DNA of 64,000 bases from Omphiscola glabra. Its lineage: Eukaryota; Mollusca; Gastropoda; Lymnaeidae. The DNA is taken from contig OZ024798.1 in assembly GCA_964017045.1 (NCBI GenBank), positions 27,003,847-27,067,846 on the forward strand, read 5' to 3'. The notes beneath the pieces were generated by a model that ran no database searches, was not told the DNA's origin, and saw nothing but the letters and a program-made list of their open reading frames with translations. A program made the position numbers and the translations under genes. Of this stretch, positions 12,743 through 24,451 are shown piece after piece (position 1 is the first letter of the stretch; every line of letters starts with the position of its first letter).

Positions 12743-12867
12743 TACAGCTTATTTAACATTTCCGACTAAATGAGGCATTAAAAAAAACATCTTTTACTCA
12801 AGATTTTAAAGTTATTCTGCAAACAAAATAGCTTTACTAACGACATGAACGCTCCCACACCCCTCTC

Positions 12868-13020
12868 CCTTGCCAGAGTGAAACTCTGACCTCTGTCAAG
12901 AGTGAAACTCTGACCTCTGTCAAGAGTCAAACTCCGACCTCTATCCAGAGTCAAACTCCGGCCTCTATCCAGAGTCAAACTCCGACCTCTATCCAACTCC
13001 GACCTTTGTCCAGAGTGAAA
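12868..13020. repeat. 24-bp minisatellite, about six copies
   Basis: The unit is gacctctatccagagtcaaa followed by ctcc. A C run follows at 13046. Confidence 0.9.
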
Positions 13021-13171
13021 ACGGTTGTCTTTGCCTCCTATCAACCCCCCCCCCCCCAACTAAAGTTTTGCCTTGGTTATTGTTTAGAGCCGTTGTGCCC
13101 TAATTGGAGCAATCAACTTTGTTTCGAAGGCATCGCACATCCGGTGCAGAGACGTGAAACGAAAGGAGGTT

Positions 13172-13400
13172 TGTCAGGCGAGGGTTGGCAGGTGAGGGTT
13201 GGCAGGTGAGGGTTGGCAGGCGAGTGTTGGCAGGTGAGTGTTGGCAGATGGATGCATTCAGGTGAAGTTCGTCAGGTGAATGATGTCAGGCGAGGGTTCT
13301 CAGCCGAAGGTTGGCAGATGGGGGGTTGTCATTAGAATGTTGTCACGTAACGATTGTCAGGTGTTGATTGTAAGATAAGGGTTGTCACGCGAGGCCCTTC
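13172..13400. repeat. 15-bp minisatellite, degenerate to the right
   Basis: The unit is ggttggcaggtgagg. The left units are nearly perfect and become progressively more diverged after 13260. Confidence 0.85.
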
Positions 13401-13423
13401 AATATTAAATATTATTTGTTGTT

Positions 13424-13543
13424 TGTCTTGATTCCTAAAACTGACCCAGTTATTTTTGTTCATGTCTTGATTCCTAAAATTGACCCAGTTATTTTTGTTC
13501 ATGTCTTGATTCCTAAAACTGACCCAGTTAAATTTGTTGATTT
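13424..13543. repeat. 39-bp repeat, three copies
   Basis: The unit begins cttgattcctaaaactgacc and ends atttttgttcatgt. The third copy is partly diverged at its end. Confidence 0.9.
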
Positions 13544-14154
13544 TCATTAATAACAACAACGATAACGAATTCTGAACTTGTTTAACCTACTCTCACGTCT
13601 TATGGAGGCAGCGACTTATCTCACTTTGGAGTAGATCTAAAGGGACCAGATCAAACTAGTTCAGTCTCATATTTTAGACATTATTTCCATCCCAAGACAC
13701 TTCCCGAGTGGGCATCACTTCCGCTTAAACAGAGCGAACGTAACAACAGTGCAGCCGTGTGTAAAAAATGCGCATCCAAGTTCACCTTAATTAAATACAG
13801 ACGTTATAATTTCTTGTTAAAATTAAAATTTAAAAACAAAAAATGTAAAGCAGACGTAGGATTTCTTTTCGGCGTATTGCCTAAGACCTGACAGCTGAAG
13901 GAATAGTTGAAGTTTAGAAAAAAAAATCGAACAGTTTTTGATGTTGTTGTTCTTATTCCAAACCATTTGGCCTCCTCACGTGGGGAGCGCTTTTAAATTT
14001 GCGCTCATTGAGCCGAGTCAAGCAGTCTTGTGGAACCAATCACGTACAAATTATTCCCCCGTCTAGACCTGTTATTTTCTAAATTGTACTTTTATAATTA
14101 CCTGTGGTCTGAAATTGGGAGACGTATTTGTGGGCAGCTGAGGGGGAAAAAAGT
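13544..14154. other. Unique DNA without gene
   Basis: I see no array, element ends or exon-like sequence here. Confidence 0.45.
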
Positions 14155-14280
14155 CCATCCGAAAACACATATACACCACAGTTATAAAGTATCAACGAAC
14201 ATAATTTTTTGATTGGGGGTCGCCACACCATGAGGAACTATATTAAAGTGTCGCGGCATTAGGAAGGTTGAGAACCACTG
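14155..14280. mobile_element. hAT-type MITE, 5'-truncated
   Basis: It ends with ggttgagaaccactg, the inverse of the cagtggttctcaacc terminus seen in complete copies at 21878, 61643 and 63712. Internal ggggtcgccac and gggtcgcggcatt-like blocks match those copies. The left terminus is missing. Confidence 0.75.
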
Positions 14281-14484
14281 CTCTAATGTGAATATTGTAA
14301 TAAAAAATATTATCAACTACTTCCAAAAGAAACACAAGGATATTATGATAAGCTTTTCAAATGTATTGTTGTGCTTTAGTAGTCTTTAACCGCCCCCCCC
14401 CCCCACTTTTTTTTAACTTATGAAGGGGTGGAGGGATAGGGCCGCCCCCGTGCGGCGCTAACATTGACTACGCTACTGCGCACA

Positions 14485-14850
14485 AACAAAGTCGGATTAA
14501 CTCCTTTGGGTGCCCTAAGCACTTAACATTTTTGGTGCCCCCATATTATACTATATATCCTCTAACTCAAATATATACGTAGCTAGAGTGTTTGGGGATA
14601 GGGATAAGATTAGTTTTTACGCCCCTCTCCACTCTGAAACCCTTTATTTTAATCAATAAAATGTTATAAAGCCCCAACTAAACTGGCACCCGTGGAGATC
14701 TGCCCCCCCACCAACCACAAGCTACGCCTCTGCTACCAACAGGCCGTGGGTTAAAACGTCTTGATATTTTTCTGTCTATTTTTGTGGTGCCCCCTGTCTC
14801 CTGGTGCCCCGAGCACGTGATTATCTTGCTTAATGCTTAATCCGGGCCTA
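14485..14850. mobile_element. Miniature element with cggattaa termini
   Basis: The left end gtcggattaactcctttggg and the right end gcttaatccgggc are inverse at ggattaa, and both ends have a nearby gtgcccc...gcac block (ggtgccctaagcac at left, ggtgccccgagcac at right). It is followed by three roughly 36-bp copies of ccaagcaattaatccgggcc up to 14935. Confidence 0.55.
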
Positions 14851-15112
14851 CCAACAACCAAGCAATTAATCCGGGCCTACCCACAACCAAGCAATTAATC
14901 TGGGTTTGTCCACAACTAAGCAATTTGCTAATAAAGTTTTTGTAACATGCTTAGTTTGCAGGCCCCTGGGATTATAAGATTGGTAGAAAACTCAAAATGT
15001 TGTCTCCACCTACGGAACAAAAGATAGACATTTTTCAATACTAGTCAATCTAAAAGGCTCAACTAATAATTGTGTTACAACAAACTTGGAGGATACAATA
15101 ACGAAAAATGGT

Positions 15113-15418
15113 TGTATGACCCGTACCTCCATGACTCATACCTCCATGACCCATACCTCCATGACCCGTACCTCCATGACCCATACCTCCATGACCCGTA
15201 CCTCCATGACCCATACCTCCATGACCCGTACCTCCATACCCGTACCTCAATACCAGTACCTCCATGACCCATACTCCATGACCCATACCTCCATGACCCG
15301 TACCTCCCTGACCCGTACCTCAATACCCGTACCTCCATACCCGTCCCTCAATTCCCGTACCTCCATGACCCGTACCTCCATGACCCGTACCTCCATGACC
15401 CGTACCTCTATGACGACC
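15113..15418. repeat. 15-bp minisatellite, about 20 copies
   Basis: The unit is atgacccgtacctcc, with cat/cgt variants and some shortened units. Long frames on both strands are periodicity effects. A C run follows. Confidence 0.95.
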
Positions 15419-16059
15419 CCCCCCCCCCCCAAACAACAACAAAACAACTTCTCATGTATCTGAAATTGTGTATTATAGGAACGTAACAAACATATTATTA
15501 TAACTCAGCAGAGAGACTGAAATACTTTAACCAGAACATATCAATCATCATAACAGATAACGTATCTATCTTCTCTCTGTTTATGAAAAGCCTAGTGTAT
15601 TCATGTGTCTGAAGTATGTGTCCAAGTTATGAACAGCGGGTTCTTTGATGTACACACATTTAATTATGAAATGAAAGAAAATCCTCTCTGAAAAAATAAA
15701 GTTTTTGTTGTTGCATTATTGCACAATCGAGTTTCTTCTATTTTCTAGAAAAAAATCTCAATTATTCAACATCCTAAAACATTTTTCTTTCAAATTATCT
15801 GAAATATTTATTATCATTATTATTATTAGGTGGTTTTATAAAGCTCAGTACCCCATCTTAGGGCTAGGCTCACTGCGCCTCACATAAAAATGAGCAATTA
15901 CAGAAACGTATACATTTAACAACAACAATTGGTGAAAAGCTTGACCTCACCACCCAGGTACCATCTACCCCTGTCCAGCCATGGACAGCACCCAGCAGCA
16001 CCGAGCGCTGTTCATCAGTCAGAGGAGGGTGAGAATGAGTCGGTATAGTAAGAGTTTAA
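15419..16059. other. Unique AT-rich DNA without gene
   Basis: I recognise no feature in this stretch. Confidence 0.4.
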
Positions 16060-16530
16060 GGAGATTGATTGATTGGATACTTCTATAGCGCTGGTATCCA
16101 TACTACTTTAGCATGCTCACTGCGCTCTGGTGTCATCAAATCTATTAAACAAATACGTCTTTAAATTTTTCCTAAATAATTTTCTGTCCTTGTCAGTACT
16201 CCTCAAAGATGGAGGTAAACTATTCCATAACTTTGGCGCTACCGCTTCAAAAGAGCGCACTCCGTACGACTTTTTTCTGTGTTCATCTACACTGGGAATT
16301 TTCAGTAAGGACTGAGTTGAGGACCGCAGAGGGGTCTTTAGGGCAGCTTTGAAGGCTGTGATGGTCGTTATATTGCGAATGTGTCATGGGAGAGAATTCC
16401 ATTGTTTTGGGGACAGAAACGCCACACAACGACAAAACCCCCTGCTCCGCGTACTTCACTAATACCAGCTATTTGGTGGGTGATTAATTGTTTCACAAAT
16501 AGTAAAGAAAGGAACATAGGACAAACTTCT
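16060..16530 (+). mobile_element. Decayed interspersed repeat with coding relic, class unknown
   Basis: It opens with gattgattggatacttctat and agcgctggtatcc, a form common for dispersed repeats. The forward strand keeps a broken frame of about 100 codons (residues such as K-L-F-H-N-F-G-A-T-A-S-K-E-R-T-P-Y-D) interrupted by a stop near 16313. I do not recognise the protein. The region precedes the LINE fragment and may be unrelated to it. Confidence 0.35.
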
Positions 16531-16649
16531 GGAATATATATATATATATGGCTTGACATGTAAAAGTTATGGGGTGAATATGCATTTGTTTTTGTTTTGT
16601 CTCTATACAGCTGTTATTACATAAATGTATTTTATTTTATTGTCACGAT

Positions 16650-18225
16650 TGTGTCTCCTTTGTATCGCGTGTACTCCCAGAATCGCAATGTGGCTTTCGA
16701 GCCGGTAGGTCAACCATAGACATGATCTTCTCTCTGCGCCAGTTGCAGGAGAAATGCAGGGAACAACATATGCCTCTATACATAGCGTTTGTCGACCTCA
16801 CTAAAGCTTTTGATCTTGTCAGCAGAAGCGGCCTCTTCCAGATCCTAAAAAAAATAGGCTGCCCTGCACGTCTGCTTAATATCATCGAGCAGTTCCACTA
16901 TAACATGCAGGGCACAGTATGCTATGACGGTGCCACCTCAGAAGCTTTTCCAGTAAGTAGTGGAGTAAAGCAAGGCTGCGTGCTAGCTCCTACTTTATTT
17001 GCAATCTTCTTCTCCATCTTACTCCAGTATGCCTTCAAGAACAACAGCGAGGGGATATACATCCACACTAGAGCAGACGGGAGATTGTTCAACATTGCGC
17101 GCCTTAGAGCTAAGACCAAAATAAGAAAGGTCATGCTACGTGAGCTCTTATTTGCAGATGACGCCGCTTTAGTATCTCACTCAGCAGACGGCCTGCAGAG
17201 CCTTGTATCCAGTTTATCCGCTGCCTGCAAAGAGTTTGGCATGATCATCAGCTTAAAGAAAACCAACATTATGGCTCAGGACGCTGAATCTTCTCCCACT
17301 ATCTCCATCGACGACTGCAACTTGGTTGCTGTTGACAGATTCACATATCTAGGGTCGACCATTTCGAGCATCCTCTCAATGGAGGATGAGATAAGTGGTA
17401 GGATAGGGAGGGCCGCAACTGTCATGACGAGATTGAAGAAAAGAGTCTGGTCCAATGCCAAGCTCACAACAAGAACTAAGCTGCAGGTATACCAGGCCTG
17501 CGTACTGAGCACACTCCTCTATGGCTGCGAGTCTTGGACCACATACAACAGGCACGAAAAAAGGCTCAATGGCTTCCATCTCAGATGCCTGCGCCGCATC
17601 CTTGACATCAAATGGCAGGAAAAAGTCCCCAACACGGATGTCCTGTCTCAAACAAATATGTGCAGCGTCCCAGCCATTTTAATCCAAAGACGCCTCCGCT
17701 GGCTTGGGCACGTCAAGCGAATGCAACCTGGTCGCATACCTAAGGACGTGCTGTACAGCGAGCTGGCGATAGGGAAAAGGTCAGTTGGACGGCCTCGTCT
17801 CAGATACATAGACATTTGCAAAAGAGATATGAAGGCGGCTAACATCAACATTTCAAATTGGGAGGGCTTGGCGGAGGATCGATCCACATGGCGGGGCATC
17901 GTGAAGAAAGGATCACTACGTGCCGAGGAGGTCTACAGGGCGGAAGCAGCTGTGAAGAGAGCGCGGAGAAAGGCAAGAAAACACTACTCCACTGCATTCG
18001 TGTGCGGGACATGCACAAGAGACTGCCATTCAAGGATCGGTCTCATTAGCCACACGAAGAGCTGCAACCAGACAAGATAATCTATCGTCTCTCGTAGACG
18101 GAAAGATGCCATACATACTCCTTTGTATAATTTTTATGTACAGCGCGGTGAGCCCAGCCCTGGGCTGGGGTACCGTGCTATAAAAGACAACTAATAATAA
18201 TTATATATATATATATATTTATAAA
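16650..18225 (+). mobile_element. RTE-like LINE, 5'-truncated
   Basis: The copy starts inside the reverse transcriptase domain, has an intact C-terminal half and ends with a 3' region containing cagcgcggtgagcccagcc and an (AAT)-rich tail running into an AT microsatellite near 18198-18222. Truncation at the 5' end is the normal outcome of target-primed reverse transcription. Confidence 0.85.
16663..18080 (+). pseudogene. Reverse transcriptase fragment, RTE-like, with C-terminal zinc finger
   Basis: The frame runs on before the first ATG at 16722: it already reads L-P-E-S-Q-C-G-F-R-A-G-R-S-T from 16674. Visible motifs in order are F-V-D-L-T-K-A-F-D (catalytic Asp), G-V-K-Q-G-C-V-L-A-P, L-L-F-A-D-D (catalytic pair, near 17150), and F-T-Y-L-G-S-T-I. 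The thumb and tail follow, with R-W-L-G-H-V-K-R-M and G-R-P-R-L-R-Y, and a last C-x2-C...H...C finger around 18000-18055. No stop or frameshift interrupts the 452 codons from 16722, so the copy is recent although its N-terminal half is lost. The R-W-L-G-H-V and terminal finger layout is typical of RTE-related LINEs; the clade is inferred. Confidence 0.85.
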
Positions 18226-18424
18226 CAAAAGGAGGCATTCATTGCAACACCTATTCCCAGACCATGTCTAAGCAATGACGTATCCATGAGCACGCAACTG
18301 ATTAGGAAACACTGTTTGGAGCTTGACTACTCACAACGACATCAGTGACTCTGTAAATTACACTCTGGTGTACATATTTATATCTTAATTTTTTCGTGTC
18401 TGCTCGCCCCAATTAATACTATAG

Positions 18425-18745
18425 AGAGAGAGAGAGTGGATATCATAGAGAGCGTGTATATTATAGAGATTAGATATTATAGAGAGAATGTTATTATAGA
18501 GAGAGTAACTATTATAGTTAGAGTAGATATTATAAAGAGAGTGGTTATTGTAGAGAGAGAGGGAGAGAGTAGATATTATAGAAGGAGTAGATATTATAGA
18601 GAGGGTAAATGTTATAGAGAGTAGTTATAGAGAGAATAGACATTAGAAAGAGAGTAGTTATTATATAGGGAGTAGTTATTGTATAGAGAGTAGATAATAT
18701 ATAGAGAGGAAATACATTTATATATAATATAGACAGAGAGTAGAT
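18425..18745. repeat. Degenerate 17-19-bp purine-rich minisatellite
   Basis: Units vary around atattatagagagagtag. The copies are diverged, so the array is older than most others here. Confidence 0.8.
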
Positions 18746-19265
18746 ACAAAGGATTTATTTTTTAAATAACCCATTCTCGGTAAATTTAATCAAGAGGTGT
18801 AACAATTGTCTTTGGTGTCGTCCATTAATTACGTCAACAATTTGTAGGCAATTTTTGACCCCCTCCACCCTTGCCAACAACTGTCAAACTTTCAGTAACC
18901 CCCCCCCCCCTATTTAATTATGTCGACATTTTACCCCCCCCCCCCCCACCAAAAATGAATTATAATTTATAATATGAATAATTTATAAATACATATTACT
19001 TTGTGCTCATCTTTTTTAATGACACAACATTGGAGGAAAAACATTTTATTAGATCTTTAGCTTGCTAATCAACACGTTAAACAGTTTTTACACTTAAATT
19101 TTATAATGCAGAATCAATTGAAAGTTTGTTAAAGACTAAATATCATTGTTTGTGGAAGTATAACTATGATTATTGTTAGTAAAGCTGGCAATTATGATAT
19201 AGTTTCTAGCTGCTATCCTCTTCCCATGGAGTAACCAGGTGTTGCTCTATCGTAACAATGGGCAT

Positions 19266-19435
19266 CAGGGAACTCATTTGAGTTGGGCAGGGGGCATTTG
19301 CCCCCAACCCCTGAATTTTGCAGGTTTTATTTCAATAACTATGTACTGTGGCGCCTCAAGTACTAACAACTTAACAAGGCGACCAAGTTTTGATTTTGCC
19401 CTCCCCCCTGAAAAACCCTTGAAATGACACCCCTG
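19266..19435. mobile_element. hAT-type MITE with perfect 8-bp target duplication
   Basis: The termini caggg...ccctg are inverse and extend imperfectly (cagggaactcatttgag against the inverse of aaatgacacccctg). It is flanked by atgggcat at 19258-19265 and 19436-19443. It is inserted in the larger DNA transposon. Confidence 0.85.
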
Positions 19436-19456
19436 ATGGGCATAGTCTATAGTAGC

Positions 19457-20007
19457 TCATTTATCATTTTCATCTTGCGGAACTGATATACCAGACAAGT
19501 CAACATCATCCCCATCTAACCATTCAGCAATTAAATAGAAGCCTTGTCGGTGTGAGCAAGATTTGCCGTAAGCTCTCTATCTCCATGCCGCTACTCGCAT
19601 TGGTCGAATCCTTTTTTGTTGAGGAGCAGGTGGTAATTTCTTATGTTCAAGAGTGCATTGTCGGTGCTGTTGAACATGCATTTTGAACATGACGTGTGAT
19701 GCAAAATAGTTGTTACAGATTTTGCAAATCCGTTCAAGCAGCGATGTTATTATTGTTACGCACTTTACTTTCCCTTAATTCTCAAAATAACGTATTCCTA
19801 CTCTATCAGTATGATTTAACTTGACTGCACATGACACTTGAACATTGTCCTTGCTCCATACATGCAACATGATCGCAAACATACCACCCTAGTCATTTGC
19901 GACACACAGAATCTACAGGCGAAGAGAGGCCAACTTTTGACTTCTCTTGCACTAACAAAGTGTGCTAACATATTCTGACGAGCCATCTGCAGTGCACAGA
20001 CAAACAA
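19457..20007 (-). pseudogene. Zinc-finger protein relic inside DNA transposon
   Basis: On the reverse strand a C2H2-type finger is readable near 19660-19740 (R-I-C-K-I-C-N-N-Y-F, then M-F-K-M-H-V-Q-Q-H). It is followed by a basic stretch (P-P-A-P-Q-Q-K-R-I-R-P), an in-frame stop, and an acidic C-terminus (E-W-L-D-G-D-D-V-D-L) ending in a stop at 19457-19459. Upstream another C-x2-C segment and M-F-K-C-H-V are seen. This would fit a DNA-binding domain of a transposon protein. The family is not recognised, and the frame is broken. Confidence 0.4.
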
Positions 20008-20342
20008 ACATTAAATAAATCTTACATTGTTAAAAACCTAAAAATTATACGACTATTTACACTCTTTAATTTTTTTTAAAATAATGTTATAACCAATCAA
20101 TTTTTATTTAATATTAACATTTCAATAGAGAAAACATGATTGTTGACATCAACTAATTTACCCCCACCTCTCCACCCCCGTTGTCAACAATTGTCAAACA
20201 CTTCCAATCTTCCTTTTGTTGTTGACATAATTAATGGACTCCCCCTTTCAGCACCGACGCGCCCCGCCAAAAACCGAAATGAAACGAAAATCTCATGGTA
20301 GCGATAGCGTTACGTTGCTACTTTGAACTATACTGTCCGGCC

Positions 20343-20454
20343 AGTGGCGTAGCTAAGGTTAACTAGGGTTACTGCAGCCCGGGGCGCAACAAGATTTAAA
20401 GAATATAGTTCCACCGCAGTGGACAGCTCCCTCCGCCACCCTTCCTACGCCCCT
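20343..20454. mobile_element. MITE, cagtggcgtag family, diverged
   Basis: The left end is cagtggcgtagctaagg and the right end is ccttcctacgcccctg, which are inverse with mismatches. The flanking 8 bases do not match, so the insertion is old or one end is rearranged. Confidence 0.55.
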
Positions 20455-20619
20455 GCGTTTGACACATTTACACTCTAAACACCAGAGTAATTGATAAAAT
20501 ACACCATTTGTTATCGTCGTCCTGGACGCACTGAGCAAAAGACTAGACAGGAAAATTCGACCTGTTGGCTGTTTAGATATAATTCTATCTGACAAATTTA
20601 ATAAAAACACAACTACCCA

Positions 20620-20790
20620 CCTATAGTTGTTAGACACTGGTATTTGTTAGATTCTTTTACCAGGACATAGTTGTTAGACACTGGTATTAGTTCTGTTACC
20701 AAGACATAGTTGTTAGACGCTGGTATTAGTTAGATTCTGTTAACAAGACATAGTTGTTAGACACTGTTACCTAAAGAGTTGTTAGACGCA
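20620..20790. repeat. About 45-bp repeat, four copies
   Basis: The unit contains catagttgttagacactggt followed by attagttagattctgttacc. Units vary by indels. Confidence 0.8.
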
Positions 20791-21002
20791 ACTAACGCCA
20801 AAAAATTTGCCTCACAAAAATTTACTACAAACGTAGAGCGTCCAAATTGCTAAAAAGCAGACTGTCCAAGTTGTAAAAACAGCAAAAAACGTATAAAGCA
20901 ACAAACCGACCAAAAGCGTTTAAGATAATTTTCTTACATTACTGCTCAATCAATTCGCAATGCTTTCCGTTCTACCGCTCTCTATTGTTACTATCTGCGC
21001 GC

Positions 21003-21165
21003 CAGTGGCGTAGCGAGGGGGGGCAAGGGGGGCATCATGCCCCGGGCGCTACTCACAAAGGGGCGCCAAATGGTATATTTTACATATACTATTGTATGGT
21101 TTTCGAATAGGGGGCGCTAAAAAGGTATTGTGCCCCGGGCGCGAGTTAAGCTCGCTACGCCAGTG
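21003..21165. mobile_element. hAT-type MITE with perfect 8-bp target duplication
   Basis: The ends cagtggcgtagcgag and ctcgctacgccagtg are inverse, and ctgcgcgc flanks it on both sides (20995-21002 and 21166-21173). Inside, gccccgggcgc occurs at both ends as inner inverted sequence. Confidence 0.9.
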
Positions 21166-21877
21166 CTGCGCGCTTCAAGCGAAGGAGGCGCATATGCTTT
21201 TAAAGCCTGAATCAGAGTTGAACTTTGACCAAGGCTTCGATTTGGTCTCAATTAAAAAAAAGAACTCATGACCCTGAAACATTGATTTGTCATGGTAGGC
21301 ACGCGGCAGCCTCGGTTTGAGATAGGTGAGGCGCCGAATCTATATATAACCAACACAAACACAGCGATATTTCACTTTGCAAACAACAGAAGGTTAAAGT
21401 TGAAACAGTCCGTGAGTTGGGTTTGCGTGGGAAACCATCGGTGGGTACCGAACGCAAGCCCGTGAGAATGTCTGCAAGTCTGCTGAGCTATTCGGATCAT
21501 ACTGCGGACTTCGTATGTGTACTTGGTGCGGGACGGTGAGTGGTAAATTCTGTAGTGGTGCATCTCTTAAGCTATCTTTTCCCCCCACTTTGGATTAAGC
21601 AATATAAATACATGAATTACTTAATAGGTAAATCGAGGATCCACAACGACCGTGCTTATATTTCAGAAGCCCACGTTGTAATTACAAGATGTGTACATAA
21701 TTTCAGCGCTATAGAATTCCGCAAGCCGGAGGTGTGTACGCATTTGAATATGTGTACACACATCCAAATATGAATCACATTCCCTATAGAGAGTTAGGAG
21801 AGTTTTGGGTTTAAAAAAAAGTTAACAAAATTAGATGAGATAACATATTAGAAAACCAAAACCAATGGCATTAAGGC
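21166..21877. other. Unique DNA without gene
   Basis: I see only short chance frames. Confidence 0.4.
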
Positions 21878-22055
21878 CAGTGGTTCTCAACCCGTGGGTA
21901 GAACGCCCGTTTCTTAGGGGTCGCTAAGACCATCGGAATACACATACACGCTACAGTTATGAGGAAGCTATGAATATAATTTTGTGGCTGGGGGTCGCCA
22001 CAACATGATGAACTGACTTAAAGGGTCGCGGCATTCGAAAGGTTGAGAACTACTG
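21878..22055. mobile_element. hAT-type MITE, cagtggttctcaacc family
   Basis: It begins cagtggttctcaaccc and ends ggttgagaactactg. The flanks attaagg/cattaaac match partly, consistent with an 8-bp duplication that has decayed. It belongs to the same family as 14155, 61643 and 63712. Confidence 0.8.
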
Positions 22056-22269
22056 CATTAAACCATGATACACATGATATATGGGCCTAAGATAAAAGTG
22101 GATTTGAGAATCTAAACATTTTTTCCTCACGACTATCGAATCCCACTTTGTCTCCCCCCCCCCCCCCCCCAACCCATGCTTCCAGACAAACCACTCGATG
22201 AATGTATGAAGCAAACTCGCCTCCAAATCAAATTGTCGTGCCTGAATGGTGTGCCACGATCAAGTGAAT

Positions 22270-22400
22270 GGTTAGATATTTAAGTAGACTATACTATATT
22301 ATATTGAAGTAGACTATACTATAAGATATTGAATTACTTTACAGTATGATTTATTAAGTAGAACACACTAGAGGATATTGAAGTAGACTATACTATAGGA
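22270..22400. repeat. About 25-bp array, left part, split by hAT element
   Basis: Units resemble ttgaagtagactatactata with a ggata spacer. The related array resumes after the hAT element at 24452-24560 (ttgaagtaggcgtaccattg). Confidence 0.75.
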
Positions 22401-22739
22401 CAATGGTCACTAAACTTTTTTCCCCGCGGGCCGGATAACGGACAAAATGATGAGCGCGGGTCTTATAGTCATTCTGTACAAAAGCCAGCAAAAAAGCTCT
22501 GGGAAAAAAAAAAGAAAAACTAAATTTAGTAGTCCATGTTAATCATGGGTGAGTGGTTTGCAATGCACACACACACATACACACACACACACAAAAACAA
22601 CACAAAGACAACCAACATATTTATTTACTAAAATTATACAGTATATAAACAGAGCGCCCGGAATTGGCAAATCTTCCAACTGAGTCTTGATCTGCCCCAC
22701 CAAATCCTCCTCCCTCCAGCCACATTTTTCCTCCATCAA

Positions 22740-23105
22740 TTATAACGTCTCAAAGCTGATTTCACTGAAGGTTTTTTCACTTCCATGAAAATGTCTTTTT
22801 CCAGTTGTTTTTCCATGCATGCTGCAAACGGATGCCAACTCTTCCGTTATCTGAAAGTCCAAATAGACAATACAAATAAACACGAGACGTTGTGACATAC
22901 TCGAGAGATCAGTAGACTCATCCAGCGCCAAAGAATAGCACAGCAAGTTCCTAACTTTCTCACGTATCTGTTGCACTATGTTCTCTCCAAGTTCTTCTGT
23001 TCTCCGCGCAATTGAACTTGCCGAAAGGCTGATAATTCGAACCGCGGCTAGTGCGATTTTTAATGTCTCCCGTATGTTTCCAACACTCCTCTTCCTTTCA
23101 CCCAT
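22740..23105 (-). pseudogene. hAT transposase fragment (ZBED/GTF2IRD2-like)
   Basis: The 121-codon reverse-strand frame contains S-L-A-L-D-E-S-T-D near its middle, the first catalytic-Asp region of hAT transposases, followed by R-L-V-F-I and I-T-E-E-L-A-S-V-C-S-M-H-G. This wording is characteristic of the hAT proteins related to GTF2IRD2 and ZBED host genes. The rest of the usual 500-700-residue protein, including the zinc finger and dimerisation domain, is missing. The fragment lies within an element that has hAT-like ends and an 8-bp duplication, which supports the call. Confidence 0.8.
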
Positions 23106-23247
23106 TTACAGTTTGTGGTAGCTATCAGACTATAATATATTAACGAGAATAGGCTTAATTGGATATTGATTCTAATTTATAGTTTTTTTTAAACCAACTT
23201 TTCCTAAACGTAAACAAACACAAGTTACTTGTCAGGTTTTTTAAATA

Positions 23248-23602
23248 ATGTCATTTGTTGATTAATTCTTATTGAAATACATCTTGTTTTGTGCTGATCT
23301 GACTTCGAGTTTGAACCACATCATTTCTTCATTAATTCTTATTGAAATACATCTTGTTTTGTGCTGATCTGACTTCGAGTTTGAACCACATCATTTGTTG
23401 ATTAATTCTTATTGAAATACATCTTGTTTTGTGCTGATCTGACTTCGAGTTTAAACCACATCATTTGTTCATTAATTCTTATTGAAATACATCTTGTTTT
23501 GTGCTGATCTGACTTCGAGTTTGAACCACATCATTTGTTCATTAATTCTTATTGAAATACATCTTGTTTTGTGCTGATCTGACTTCGAGTTTGAACCACG
23601 TT
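23248..23602. repeat. 70-bp tandem repeat, five copies
   Basis: Copies start at about 23251, 23321, 23391, 23461 and 23531, with the key stretch catcttgttttgtgctgatc. Copies are almost identical, so the amplification is recent relative to the decay of the surrounding hAT element. Confidence 0.92.
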
Positions 23603-23999
23603 AAATTTCACCAGTAACTTTATTTTTACAAGTGGGAGACTGTGATAATGTGATCTGTAAGTCCACTCAATATAAATTAATATCTATGGCAAACACACGT
23701 CTGTCAAACAAAGTGACCGCATATTGTAATATAAACGTTGGTCATCTACTTTTAGAAGTTAACTTATTTTGACGCCAGCTTAACTCGATCCCACTAGGCA
23801 CTGCGATGTGAGTAGTTATTGTATTCATTATATATATACTGTATGTTTATTTATTTACTAATAACATACCATATAGTACGATTTTGAGACGGTATTGTAC
23901 GATTTTAGGAGTTCAAGGGTTAACAGGTCTGTAATAAACAAGAAAATCTAGATACAATAATTTCACATTGAAAATGGTAAATTAAAGCGCATAGCAACC

Positions 24000-24316
24000 A
24001 GAAGGTCTCCGCACGTGAGAAGGTCTCCGCACGTGAGAAGGTCTCCGCACGTGAGAAGGTCTCCGTACGTGAGAAGGTCTCCGCACGTGATAAGGTCTCC
24101 GCACGTGAGAAGGTCTCCGTACGTGAGAAGGTCTCCGCACGTGAGAAGGTCTCCGTACGTGAGAAGGTCTCCGCACGTGAGAAGGTCTCCGCACGTGAGA
24201 AGGTCTCCGCACGTGAGAAGGTCTCCGCACGTGAGAAGGTCTCCGTACGTGAGAAGGTCTCCGCACGTGAGAAGGTCTCCGCACGTGAGAAGGTCTCCGC
24301 ACGTGAGAAGATCTCC
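24000..24316. repeat. 18-bp minisatellite, about 17 copies
   Basis: The unit is agaaggtctccgcacgtg, with a tacgtg variant in some copies. cacgtg is a perfect palindrome in each unit. Both strands stay open because the unit is a multiple of three. Confidence 0.95.
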
Positions 24317-24451
24317 TAGTATTTTAAATATAATATTTAAATTTAAATTGTATCACAACGTCTCGTGTTTCATCCGTTTCATCAAGCAAATTAATGTACC
24401 GTCGGCGGGCCGAATGAACTGACGTCGCGGGCCTTAGTTAGGAGACACCTG

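Larger units (their letters stand above)
18813..20245 (-). mobile_element. DNA transposon with tccattaatta termini
   Basis: The left end gtccattaattacgtcaaca and the right end tgttgacataattaatggac are imperfect inverse copies. Each has pyrimidine-rich ccccctccaccc-like sequence and tgtcaa motifs just inside. A coding relic lies on the reverse strand inside. A 170-bp miniature element is nested in it at 19266-19435. The superfamily is not clear to me. Confidence 0.6.
22401..24451 (-). mobile_element. hAT transposon, 2.05 kb, decayed, carrying two minisatellites
   Basis: The left end caatggtcactaaac and the right end gttaggagacacctg are imperfectly inverse, both followed inward by gcgggcc. The 8-bp flanks are ctatagga (22393-22400) and ctataggg (24452-24459), a seven-of-eight match. 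The interior holds a reverse-strand transposase relic, a 70-bp array and an 18-bp array. It is inserted in a tandem array. Confidence 0.7.
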
